Of a stretch of DNA of 64,000 nucleotides, positions 27,267 through 45,179 are shown piece by piece. Location: assembly GCA_021234155.1 (NCBI GenBank), contig JAJEKV010000042.1, positions 2,787,257-2,851,256 on the forward strand, written 5' to 3'. Below the pieces are notes generated by a model. That model was not told the origin of the DNA, searched no databases, and worked only from the letters and a program-made list of their open reading frames with translations. Each line of letters starts with the position of its first letter. Positions within the stretch are counted from its first letter, which is position 1. Made by a program: the position numbers and the translations under genes. The DNA comes from Isoetes taiwanensis (taxonomy: Eukaryota; Streptophyta; Lycopodiopsida; Isoetales; Isoetaceae).

Positions 27267-28750
27267 TGCATCATTCTTGTATCCTTAGGGTTCCCAGCAG
27301 TAGTGCATTTAGCAAGTTTAGGAGGCCTAAGAATGCCAGCTGTAACATTGTTTGGAACTGACCTTTTCTTGTAGCTTGGAGCAAACCCCATGCTGCTGTT
27401 GTCATGTAGATGATCGATTAAGAACTTCTTAGACCTAATGGTCTTTTCAATGATATCCACAGCCCTTGACCTTCCAAACTCATTCTTAAGATTAAAATTC
27501 ACATTCTCAGCCAGCTTGTGAGTCATTCTTATCATCAGCTCCCTAATGGTGAGAAAACCTATGTAGGATAGAACCACACCTTTGACAGGTTCAGTGGCCA
27601 GAAAATTAGAGAGCAGAGCAAACCTCATTTGCATTGTTTCATTAGGCCAAATTAATTCCAAATTATTGGCCATAAACCATACCAAGTGATCAAACCAAAT
27701 GATGTTGTCTGGGCACTTCTCATCACAGATTTTATCACAGTCACATTTAAAAAACGGGCAGTAGGTCCTGAAAATCCTCATAAGATAGAAACTATTTCTC
27801 TTTTCTTCAATTTTCGCCATATGGCCTTTTTGTCCAATATACAGTGATGTACCAATCTGACAAGTTCTACTAAGCAAGCTGAGGTCAAATGGTAGCTTCA
27901 AATCAATTTTCCTGATATGTTTCGTAAAGGATATTGCATCAGCTTCAGCTTTAGCCACTTCTTCATTTTTCAGTCTGGCAAGTAAGATAAACGACTCTTT
28001 GCTGATTGGGGCTATAATTCCCAGATTTTTGCTGCTCCAAAGTGACTGCCCAAACTGTTCCCCATGGATCTCAATATTACGGTTAGACATAATTGGAAAT
28101 GCTCCACAATTGAAGAAGTTAAGCTCTTTAATACTATATTCAGCCAACATATCTTCCAGACCATAATCTTCTTCAGCAGCATCATTAGCATCAACAACAG
28201 CATTGTCCAGTCCATCCATGTCAAATAAGCAATTATCTAGAGCAGGGGGTTCAGCATCTATATTTTCAGATTTACCTTTGTCATTCTTGACAAAAGTCAA
28301 AGGTTTGATATTGCATTGGGACTCAAGGACAGTAAGGCCTTTAATGAAAGCCAGCAGGTTTTTTGCATCATTTTTGTCTTCAGTCATATGAAAATCAGGC
28401 AGTCTATTATATGCATCCATAATCAGGCCTTGACAGACATCAAAACTAGCTTTCTTGAAACCCGAAACCAGTTCCAGCATTCTATTGAACCCTGAGAAGA
28501 GAATAACTGAAATTTCACCTTCAAAAAGAGAGCTCTCTTTCCGTAGGAACACATTGTGAATTTCCTGATTTCTGATACAAGCTAGCACTGTTTGAACAGC
28601 TTTGTTAGGAGCTACAATTCCTGCAGCAGCATATCCGAAATGTGCCAGGTCTGGATACCAATCCGGTCTATTCCCAAAAGGATTCTGATTATTCACTTGT
28701 TGAGCATTTCCAGAGATGTTGTAGATTTGGCGTAAGCCCACATTACCTTC
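27263..28750 (-). CDS. ORF1 exon of the Penelope-like element
   Basis: About 495 codons open from an acceptor TTTGTCTTCAG at 28,751 (first codons GAA GGT AAT), so it is an internal exon rather than a frame with its own ATG. It carries an Asn-rich start (NAQQVNNQNPFGN), an acidic block near residues 170-215 (DAEPPALDNCLFDMDG, DANDAAEEDY), and a Cys-rich cluster near residues 325-342 (CPFFKCDCDKICDEKCP) that may bind zinc. Then comes a helical region and a basic end (SYKKRSVPNN). I do not recognise the family. It sits where a nucleic-acid-binding ORF1 would be expected and probably forms one polyprotein with the SAP-like exon and RT. Confidence 0.65.
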   Translation of the reverse strand, partial: EGNVGLRQIYNISGNAQQVNNQNPFGNRPDWYPDLAHFGYAAAGIVAPNKAVQTVLACIRNQEIHNVFLRKESSLFEGEISVILFSGFNRMLELVSGFKKASFDVCQGLIMDAYNRLPDFHMTEDKNDAKNLLAFIKGLTVLESQCNIKPLTFVKNDKGKSENIDAEPPALDNCLFDMDGLDNAVVDANDAAEEDYGLEDMLAEYSIKELNFFNCGAFPIMSNRNIEIHGEQFGQSLWSSKNLGIIAPISKESFILLARLKNEEVAKAEADAISFTKHIRKIDLKLPFDLSLLSRTCQIGTSLYIGQKGHMAKIEEKRNSFYLMRIFRTYCPFFKCDCDKICDEKCPDNIIWFDHLVWFMANNLELIWPNETMQMRFALLSNFLATEPVKGVVLSYIGFLTIRELMIRMTHKLAENVNFNLKNEFGRSRAVDIIEKTIRSKKFLIDHLHDNSSMGFAPSYKKRSVPNNVTAGILRPPKLAKCTTAGNPKDTRMMQ

Positions 28751-28864
28751 CTGAAGACAAAGAAAGTTTAGAATAATAAAAGGAATAAGGCTAATGAAAC
28801 AAAAAACTTGTTATCTCTTAAGGCCCACTCTGGTAAAACCAGAGACCTGAAATAGGGTATATAT

Positions 28865-35298
<6,434 letters not shown>

Positions 35299-35319
35299 AT
35301 ATAAGAGATAAGAGATAAG

Positions 35320-36583
35320 AGATATATATATATAGATTCTCTTAGATTCTCTAAAATTCCATCAAGATTCCCTTAGATTCTCTAAACTTTTAGGAAGATT
35401 TCCCTAGATTCCCAAAGATTCTCTTGAGAAATACCCCAAGATTCCTCTAGATTCTCCAAGATTCTATCAAGATTCTATGAGATTCCATTAAGGTTCCCAT
35501 AGATTCATTTAGATTCCTTTAGATTCTCCTAGATTCCCAAAGATTCATTTGAGACTCCCTAAGATTCTCTAAAGATTCCCCTAGATTCCAAAAGAATACC
35601 CCAAGATTCCACTTGATTCTCTAAGATTCTATCAAGATTTTCATAGATTCTTCTACATTCTCTAAGATTCCATTAAGATTTTTCTAGGTTCTTAAAGATT
35701 TTATCAAGATTCCCCTAGATTCCCAAAGAAGCACATGAGATTCCTATAGATTCTCTTAAGGTTCCTCTAGTTCCCATATAGTGTATGAAGATTCCCCTAG
35801 ATTCCCCAAGATTCCATCAAGTTTCCTCTAGGTTCTTAGAGATTTTATCAAGATTCCCTTAGATTCCCTTACATTCTCAAAGATGCTCTCTTAAGATTCC
35901 CATAGATTCTCTAAGATTCTCATGATATTCCTCTGGATTTCCTAAGATCCTATAAAGATTCTCCTAGATTCCCTCAACTTACCATAGATTCCTTGAAACT
36001 CGAACATTCCAAAAAGATTCTTAATGTTCGATCATGTCGGCTCCAACTGCGACAAAATAGTGTCAAAGCACACTCATTGGAAAGTTCTCGACGAGAGGAA
36101 TCCAATGGCGTAGGCCCCACCTTCATCCGACCCTTCTACCGCAAGCTACGTGCTTTTGAAGACGATTAAACAAAAGGAAGCTTCCTAGAATGTCCACTAA
36201 TAAATGTTTTGACACCTCATTACTTTTTTTAATTAATAAGGGTGCCACCTCATCTCCTTTTAAAAAAAACTTATTTAATATTAAAAAGTTAATGGCTAGG
36301 ATTTATGCTCACCTTTTGATCTAACGGTTAAGATCTGCTACACCAAATTCACTTTTTGGCACCTTCCTTGCACCTTCCCCATAAAAATCAAGGGCTAGGA
36401 TTTTGCCTTCCCCTTTGATCCAACGGTTCACAGATGGGGTGTATGCCCCCATGCATGACTCATGCATGTCCCCATCAAAATCCAAGGGCTTAAGCTACGC
36501 CACCTCATAAACTTTTTTATTCAAGGGCCAAGATCAAAGATTTATATACGATGTGCTATTTTGTAACCACCCCCATGAGTTTC
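35320..36583 (-). repeat. GAATCT unit B', inverted
   Basis: AGATTC minisatellite (35,335-36,000) followed by the inverted module (CTCATTGGAAAGTTCTCGACG near 36,070, CCTTCCTTGCACCTTCC near 36,362, CCCATGCATGACTCATGCATG near 36,448). Counterpart of unit B at 19.4-20.9 kb. Confidence 0.8.
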
Positions 36584-36695
<112 letters not shown>

Positions 36696-36774
36696 TTTTT
36701 TAATTTTGTCCCCTGCTATGAGAACTAATACCCTACCAACATGCGAAGATGTAGTTTATCTCAACAAGCTAGCT

Positions 36775-39700
36775 GACTTAGGAAAAAGTCGACAAAAAAG
36801 CAATTTAAGTCAGGTACTATGCATTAATTACGAATTTCTGAATGTCTTACTCTTGCAAAAGCGGGCCTTGACTTCTAAGCGCCACAGCGGGAGGTCACGA
36901 GGTCCAAACTCCATTCAGTCGGTTCAGCTTGCCCGGCGTTCTCAATTTGCATGTGATTATTGCGTCCCAAGTGCAAAAGACCAAAACTTCGGCACCCAAA
37001 GCGCCAAACCCTGCTAGAACACGGCAACTCATATGGTTTACGTTTGGAGGCTCTATGCTTGTCGATTTGACTAGGACCTAGCCTTGCGTGTCTTGACATG
37101 GGGGGGTGTTGGCCTTGGACCACGGACCCTAAAAACCACCGGGAAGCGGCTTGCCCCAAAGTCCTCTCGAAGGCCGGCAGCGGGCGGGCAACTTCCCCTC
37201 TCGGGCAAGTGATCTGTCTCTCGAACGTCAACATTGCCCTAGGGACCAAGTTTTGTGGCGAAGCCCACCCTTCTCGAAGAAGCCAAACTATCTCATGTAC
37301 GCCTTTTCGTAGATCAATTGGCCTAGGAGGTGGGCTGGCGAATCTTTGCAATGTAAGGCGTAAGTGTTTCTTTCTTTTGCAAAACTGGCCAGGTGTAACT
37401 TGGTCCCTAGGGTAATTTTGGCATTCGGACGATGTGGCGAAGTCGGATCGGCATTTGAACCTCCGCAATGTCCAACGACAAAACACTTTGGTTTCTACCG
37501 TCGCCCTTGGGGCGGGGCCGGCGGTTTGATATGTTCTCCCGGACGGATGTTGGATTTTTGGACCTTCTCGGACCGGGTTCCCGGAACAAAGGATTCAACG
37601 GGGATCACGAGGAACCGAGATCCGGGAGTGTGGTCTTTAGCGTCGCGCCCGTGAGCTTTTGCCGAGAAAAGGCTGCCTCGGGGAAGCTTTTTGGGGCTCG
37701 CCTCATGGGGTTTGGACTCTCCCCTCTAATGAGGAGGCCTTGCAAGGTCACGGCCTTGTTTGACTTGGGGAAGTGTGCGGCTTGGCTGCCCAACAACAGG
37801 CTGCGGGACCGTTCTAGTGCAAACTATTTGATCTAAACCATATCAAAATTTTTGAAAGTTGGCTGTATGTTGGTGATGACTTAGGAAGCTAGGCGACAAA
37901 AATCAGAATTTAAGTCCGTACTATGCATTAATTACGAATTTCTGAATGTCTTGCCTCTTGCTAAAAGCGGCCCTTGACTTCTAAGCGCCACAGCGGGAGG
38001 AGTACAGGTCCAAACTCCATTCCGTCGGTTCCCCTTGCTTGGCGTTCTCAAGCGCATGTGATCGGCCACGTCCCAAGTGCAAAAAGACCAAAACTTCGGC
38101 ACCCAAAGCGCAAACCACGCTAGAACACGGCAACTCATAGGGTTTACGTTTGAGGCTCTATCCTTGTCGATTTGACTAGGACCTTGCGCCGTGTCTTGAG
38201 GTAGAGGGGGTGTTGACCTTGAGAGCACGGACCCTAAAAAGCACCCGGAGGCGGCTTGCCCCAAAATTCCTCTCCGAAGGCCACGGCGGCGGACGGGCAA
38301 CTTCCCTCTCGGAACCGTGATCATCTCGCCAATGGACTCTAAGCGTCGACATTGCCCTAGGGACCAAGTTTTGTGGCGAAGCCCACCCCTTCGAAGAAGC
38401 ACCAAACTATCTCATGTGCAACACACTCGTAGTCAATTGGCCTAGGAGGTGGGCTGGCTGAATCTTTGCAATGTAGGGCGTAAGTGTTTCTTTTTTTGCA
38501 AAACCAACCGTGTAACTTGGTCCCTAGGGTAATTTTGGCATTACGGGACGATGTGGCGAAGTCGGATCGGCATTTTGAACCTCCGCAATGTCCGAACGAC
38601 AAAACACTTTGGTTTCTACTAATCGCCCGCGCGGGGCGCTTGCGGTTTGATATGTTCTCCGGGGCCGGATGTTGGATTTTTGGACCTTCTCGGACCAGGT
38701 TCCGGAACAAAGGATTCAACGGTGGGATCACGGGGAACCGAGATCGGGAGTGTGGTCTTTAGCGTCGCCCCCGGCGGGCTTGCCGCCAGAAAAGGCTGCC
38801 TCGGGGAAGCTTTTGGGGCTCGCCTCATGGGTTCGGACTCTCCCTCTAATGAGGAGGCCTTGCAAGGTCGGCCTTGTTTGACTTGGGCAAGTGTGCCAGC
38901 TCGGCTGCCCAACAACAGGCTGCCCGGACCGTTCTAGTGCAAACTATTTGATCTAAACCATATCCAAAATTTTTGAAAGTTGGCCTGTATGTTGGCGATG
39001 ACTTAGGAAGCTAGGTGACAAAAAATCAGAATTTAAGTCCATACTATGCGTTAATTCGAATTTCATTGAATGTCTTGCTACTGCAAAAGCGGCCCTTGAC
39101 TTCTAAGCGCCACAGCGGGAGGAGTACAGGTCCAAACTCCATTCCGTCGTTCCCCTTGCTTGGCGTTCTCAAGCGCATGTGATCGGCCACGTCCCAAGTG
39201 CAAAAGACCAAAACTTCGGCACCCAAAAAACGCAAAACCCCGCTAGAACACGGCAACTCATAGGGTTTACGTTTGGGAGGCTCTATCCTTGTCGGTTGAC
39301 TAGGACCTTGCGCCCGTGTCTTGAGGTAGAGGGGGGGTGTTGGCCTTGAGAGCACGGACCCTAAAACCACCAAAGCAGCTTGCCCCAAAATTCCTCTCCC
39401 GAAGGCCACGGGCGACGGACGGGCAACTTCCCTCTCCGGGAACCGTGATCTGTCTCGCCAATGGACTCGAGCGTCGACATTGCCCTAGGGACCAAGTTTT
39501 GTGGCCGAAGCCCACCCTTCTCGAAGAAGCGCCAAACTATCTCATGTGCAACACACTCGTAGTCAATTGGCCTAGGAGAGGTGGCGAAATCTTTTGCAAT
39601 GTAGGGCGTAAGTGTTTCTTTCTTTTGCAAAACCAACCGGGTGTAACTTGGTCCCTAGGGTAATTTTGGCATTCTGGACGATGTGGCGAAGTCGGATCGG

Positions 39701-42700
39701 CATTTGAACCTCCGCAATGTCCGAACGACAAAACACTTTGGTTTCTACATCGCCCCCGCAGGCGCTTGGCGGTTTGATATGTTCTCCGGACGGATGTTGG
39801 ATTTTTTGGACCTTTCGGACCAGGTTCCCGGAACAAAGGATTCAGCGGCCGGATCACGGAACCGAGATCCGGGAGTGTGGTCTTTAGCGTCGCCCCGTGG
39901 GCGATTTGCCGAGAAAGGCTGCCCGAGGGAAGCTTTTTGGGGCTCGCCTCACGGGGTTCGGACTCTCCCCTCTAATGAGGAGGCCTTGCAAGGTCCTGGC
40001 CTTGTTTGACTTGGGCAAGTGTGCGGCTCGGCTGCCCAACAACAGCTGCCGGACCGTTCTAGTGCAAACTATTTGATCTAAACCATATCCAAAATTTTTG
40101 AAAGTTGGCATGTATGTTGGCGATGACTTAGGAAGCTAGCTGACAAAAATCAGAATTTAAGTCCATACTATGCGTTAATTACGAATTTACGAATGTCTTG
40201 CTCTTTGCAAAAGCGGCCCTTGACTTCTAAGCGCCACAACGGGAGGAGTATTGGTCCAAACTCCATTCCGTCAGTTCCCCTTGCTTGGCGTTCTCAACTG
40301 CATGTGATCGGCCACGTCCCAAGTGCAAAAGACCAAAACTTCGGCACCCAAAGCGCAAACCCCGCTAGAACACGGCAACTCATAGGGTTTACGTTTGGAG
40401 GCTCTATCCTTGTCGATTTGACTAGGACCCTTGCCGTGTCTTGAGGTAGAGGGGGTGTTGACCTTGAGCACGGACCCTAAAAAACCACCAAAAGCAGCTT
40501 GCCCCAAAATTCCTCTCGAAGGCCACGGCGACCGGACGGGCAACTTCCCTCTCGGAACCGTGATCTGTCTCGCCAATGGACTCGAGAACGTCGACATTGC
40601 CCTAGGGACCAAGTTTTGTGGCGAGAAGCCCACCCCTTCTCGAAGAAGCGCCAAACTATCTCATGTGCAACACACTTTCATTACTCAATTGGCCTAGGAG
40701 GTGGTGCTGAATCTTTGCAATGTAGGGCGTAAGTGTTTCTTTCTTTTGCAAAACCAACCGTGTAACTTGGTCCCTAGGGTAATTTTGGCATTAGGACGAT
40801 GTGGCGAAGTCGGATCGGCATTTTTGAACCTCGCAATGTCCGACGACAAAACACTTTGGTTTCTAATGTCGCCCGCAGGGGCTTCAGCGGTTTGATATGT
40901 TCTCCGGGACGGATGTTGGACTTTTTGGACCTTCTCGGACCAGGTTCCCCGGAACAAAGGATTCAACGGCGGATCACGAGGAACCGAGATCGGGGGTGTG
41001 GTCTTTAGCGTCGCCCCGTGAGCGTTGCCCGAAAAAAGGCTGCCTCGGGAAGCTTTTTGGGGCTCGCCTCCTGGGGTTCGGACTCTCCCCTCTAATGAGG
41101 AGGCCTTGCAAGGTCCTGGCCTTGTTTGACTTGGGCAAGTGTGCCAGCTCGGCTGCCCAACAACAGGCTCCCCGGACCGTTCTAGTGCAAACTATTTGAT
41201 CTAAACCATATCCAAAATTTTTGAAAGTTGGCTGTATGTTGACGATGACTTAGGAAGCTAGCTGACAAAAAATCAGAATTTAAGTCCGTACTATGCATTA
41301 ATTCTGAATTTACGAATGTCTTGCCTCGCAAAGCGGCCCTTGACTTCTAACCGCCACAACGGGAGGAGTGCAGGTCCAAACTCCATTCCGTCAGTTCCCC
41401 TTGCTTGGCGTTCTCAATCGCATGTGATCGGCCACGTCCCAAGTGCAAAAGACCAAAACTTCGGCACCCAAAAGCGCAAATCCTGCTAGAACACGGCAAC
41501 TCATAGGGTTTACGTTTGGAGGCTCTATCCTTGTCGATTTGACTAGGACCCTTGCGTGTCTTGAGGTAGAGGGGGGGTGTTGGCCTTGAGCACGGACCCT
41601 AAAACCACAGGAAGCAACTTGCCCCAAAATTCCTCTCCCGAAGGCCCGGCGACGGACGGGCAAATTCCCTCTCGGAACCGTGATCGTCTCTCGCCAATGG
41701 ACTTTAAGCGTCGACATTGCCCTAGGGACCAAGTTTTGTGGCCAGAAGCCCACCCCTTCTCGAAGAAGCGCCAAACTATCTCATGTGCAACACACTCGTA
41801 GTCAATTGGCCTAGGAGGTGGCTGCTGAATACTGCAATGTAGGGCGTAAGTGTTTCTTTCTTTTGCAAAACCAACCGTGTAACTTGGTCCCTAGGGTAAT
41901 TTTGGCATTCCGGACGATGTGGCGAAGTCGGATCGGCATTTCGGAGCCTCCGCAATGTCCGAACGACAAAACACTTTGGTTTCTACACTGTCGCCCGCAG
42001 GACGCTTCGCGGTTTGATATGTTCTCCCGGACGGATGTTGGATTTTTTTGGACCTTCTCGGACCAGGTTCCTGGAACAAAGGATTCAACGGTCGGATACG
42101 GGAACCGAGATCCGGGAGTGTGGTCTTTAGCGTACGCCCCCCCGGCGGAGCGCTGCCAGAAAAGGCTGCCTCGGGAAGCTTTTTGGGGCTCGCCTCCTGG
42201 GGTTCGGACTCTCCCCTCTAATGAGGAGGCCTTGCAAGGTCCTGGCCTTGTTTGACTTGGGCAAGTGTGCCAGCTCGGCTGCCCAACAACAAAGCTGCCG
42301 GACCGTTCTAGTGCAAACTATTTGATCTAAACCATATCCAAAATTTTTGAAAGTTGGCCTGTATGTTGGCGATGACTTAGGAAGCTAGCTGACAAAAAAT
42401 CAGAATTTAAGTCCGTACTATGCATTAATTACGAATTTACGAATGTCTTGCTACTGCAAAAGCGGCCCTTGACTTCTAAGCGCCACAACGGGAGGAGCAG
42501 GTCCAAACTCCATTCGTCAGTTCCCCTTGCCCGTGTTCTCAACGCATGTGATCGCCACGTCCCAAGTGCAAAAGACCAAAACTTCGGCACCCAAAACGCA
42601 AACCCCGCTAGAACCGGCAACTCATAGGGTTTACGTTTGAGGCTCTATCCTTGTCGATTTGACTAGGACCTTGCGCCGTGTCTTGAGGTAGAGGGGGTGT

Positions 42701-43035
42701 TGACACCGAGCACGGACCCTAAAACCACCCGAAGCGGCTTGCCCCAAAATTCCTCTCCGAAGGCCCCTGGCGACGGACGAGCAACTTCCCCTCTCGGAAC
42801 CGTGATCCGTCTCGCCAATGGACTCGAAGCGTCGACATTGCCCTAGGGACCAAGTTTTGTGGCGAAGCCCACCCCTTCTCGAAGAAGCGCCAAACTATCT
42901 CATGTGCAACACACTTTCGTAGTCAATTGGCCTAGGAGGTGGTGGCGTCAAATCTTCGCAATGTAGGGCGTAAGTGTGTCGCTTTTTTGCAAACCGACCC
43001 GTGTAACTTAGTCCATAGGGTAATTTTGGCATTCC
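36775..43035. repeat. 1.12-kb GC-rich satellite array, five copies plus a partial
   Basis: Unit starts (GATGACTTAGGAAGCTAG) at about 36,775, 37,874, 38,997, 40,122, 41,243 and 42,371, giving spacings of roughly 1,100, 1,123, 1,125, 1,121 and 1,128; the last unit is cut at about 43,035. Copies are very similar, with small indels concentrated in GC runs. Frames of 60-200 codons occur on both strands and shift between copies, so I do not accept them as genes. I do not recognise the sequence. Its base composition is clearly richer in G+C than the neighbouring cargo. Confidence 0.92.
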
Positions 43036-43646
43036 AAGCGATAAGCGGCGTCGATTATTAAATTTTTTTTCGCCGTTTTTTTTTTTTTTTTTTCAAAAAA
43101 AAAAAAAGTGACGTCGTTAAACGACGTTGTTTACGTGGCGCTCTGGCGACAATAGCGTGGCGGACGATGCCGCCACGGCCGGGCAAAACCGCCACGTCGG
43201 ATATTCTAGGCGTCGTTTAACGGCGTCCACGTCGGCGTCGGCGGAGGACACTTTGGCGTGCCCGACTGGCATGTCAACAAGCCACGGGCCGCCCGGTCGC
43301 GTCAGATTTTTAGTCGTCGTTCAACGGCGTCATGTCGGCGATGGCGAGAACGGTGGCGTGCGGCTGGCATGTCGGCCAAGCCCACGCGGCCGGATGTGCC
43401 ACGCCGGATCCACGAGGCGGCGTTAAACGGCGTTTTGTGCACGCGTGGCACGACGCGCCGCGCTTACCCGGCAGCGGCGGTACCATTACGCCACGAGGCC
43501 AATCCGACACGCGTCGCCACGAAGCGTCGTTGAGCGGCGCCGAAGCGACGTTGTCGTCGTTGAACGACGATGTCGTCGATATTCGACGACGACCCGTCGT
43601 TCTTCGACGTCGCGACGTCGTTGGACGTCGACTATCCCTTGTAGTG
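43036..43646. repeat. CACTA right subterminal array and terminus
   Basis: T and A runs (43,076-43,107) are followed by GTGACGTCGTTAAACGACG and GC-rich sequence full of GTCGTT/AACGAC words. It ends GACGTCGACTATCCCTTGTAGTG. In inverted orientation this mirrors the left end. Arg-rich frames here are composition artefacts. Confidence 0.8.
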
Positions 43647-44328
43647 AAGTACTAATAGATTCTATGCCTGATGGCAAAGAAGCAAGTGAAGGGTTAATAG
43701 TGGGAGATGCAACATGTGGAGATATGACATGCACAATACACCAATATTGCTTTGTTAGATCCTACTCCCAACCACTTTATATTGAATGTGACTCTGGATA
43801 GCCTTGAGCTTGAGTCATATTTATTCTAAGACTAACCTATCCATATAGGGTTGTGCCCGAATGAACCATACTGTACATGTATCAACAGAAAGTTTTACTG
43901 TGTCAGAGTTCATCATCATTAATATAACCCTTAGCAAATCCCTTGAAGAAATGACACTAATGCAGGCTTTGAAACCCTGATTAAAGTACATAAAACTTAG
44001 GCATCACTATGTCGATATCAACTCATACACATCCACTATTGAGTAAAAAATTATGTAATACTACATACACGCTTTGTAGGCTCGGATACCTCCGACCTTA
44101 TGAAGTTAGATACTATAGTGCTGCAACATTACGCAGTCGAGTCCATGGTTCCATTGAATTTTTCATTTTTATTCTTTTGTTTAAGATTCACATTGAGGAA
44201 CTCACCAGAGACTCAAGTCTAGTAGACACTTCTTATATATCCTATCCATATTGGGTTGCACCAAATGGACCTAGTGTATATTTATCAACACAAATTTTTA
44301 CTATGTCGAGGTCCATCATTAGTATAAG

Positions 44329-45165
44329 GGAAAGTTCTAAACATACCTAGCAAGTTTCTCAATATTCCAAAAATACCCTCCAACTGAAGAGCATTTTTGT
44401 AAATATGGTAATCTAGTTTTTGTGGCTCCTCAAATTTAAAAGTTATCTTCACAAATATTATAGCTTCGAAAAGGATCTTTTCAAAAAGATCAAATTCCAT
44501 CACATCGAAGTTCAAATCCAGAAGTTAATGCTCATTTGAGTTGTTTCTTATAACACTTCATTAAAACACTGTAACTTGAAGATTCCAACTCCACTTTAGA
44601 TGATTCTATTGCTGTTGGATAGCTTTCTTTCTCAACTATAAGTTTCATGATGGTACTTGTTGATTTGATCGGTCACAATAAAAGTCATTTCCATTTGGCC
44701 AATACCCATTTCTGGGGCAAAATTGCCCAGAAACAAGGTATTAGTTTAAATGGCAATGAAGTATTTTACCCCAAAAATAGGGTTTTCCGATCAAATGGCA
44801 ATGAAGTTTTGTGACCGATCAAATCAACAAGTGGCCATCATTAAATTTATAGTTAAAAAAGAAAGCTATCCAGCGGCAATAGAATCATCTAAAGTGGAGT
44901 TAGAATCTTCAAGTTACAGTGTTTTAAAAAAGTGTTATAAAAAATAACTCAAATGAGCATAACTTATGAATTTGGACATCGGTGTAATGGAATTTGATCG
45001 TATTGGAAAGATCTTATTCTAATCTATATTGTTGTTAAGACAACTTTAAAATTTGAGGTGCCACAAAAAACTATATTATCATATTTACAAAATTGTTTTT
45101 CATTTTGAGGGTAAATGAAGAATATTTTTGAAATAGCAAACTTGAGGAGTATGTTTAGAATTTTC
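44329..45165. mobile_element. Foldback MITE, copy 1
   Basis: Arms of about 380 bp are reverse complements: GGAAAGTTCTAAACATACC on the left and the complement of GAAAATTCTAAACATAC on the right. They surround a short loop near 44,700-44,780. It has no coding capacity. Flanks ATTAGTATAA and ATTAATAAAA could be a decayed 9-10-bp duplication, as for Mutator-type elements, but this is weak. Confidence 0.85.
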
Positions 45166-45179
45166 TATTAATAAAACTA

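Noticed and set aside
36875-42620. Many 60-200-codon frames on both strands of the satellite
   Set aside because: They change register between copies, occur on both strands and have no motif; they reflect GC-rich tandem sequence.
36775-43035. CRISPR array
   Set aside because: The unit is over 1 kb with no short repeat/unique spacer structure, and the context is eukaryotic.
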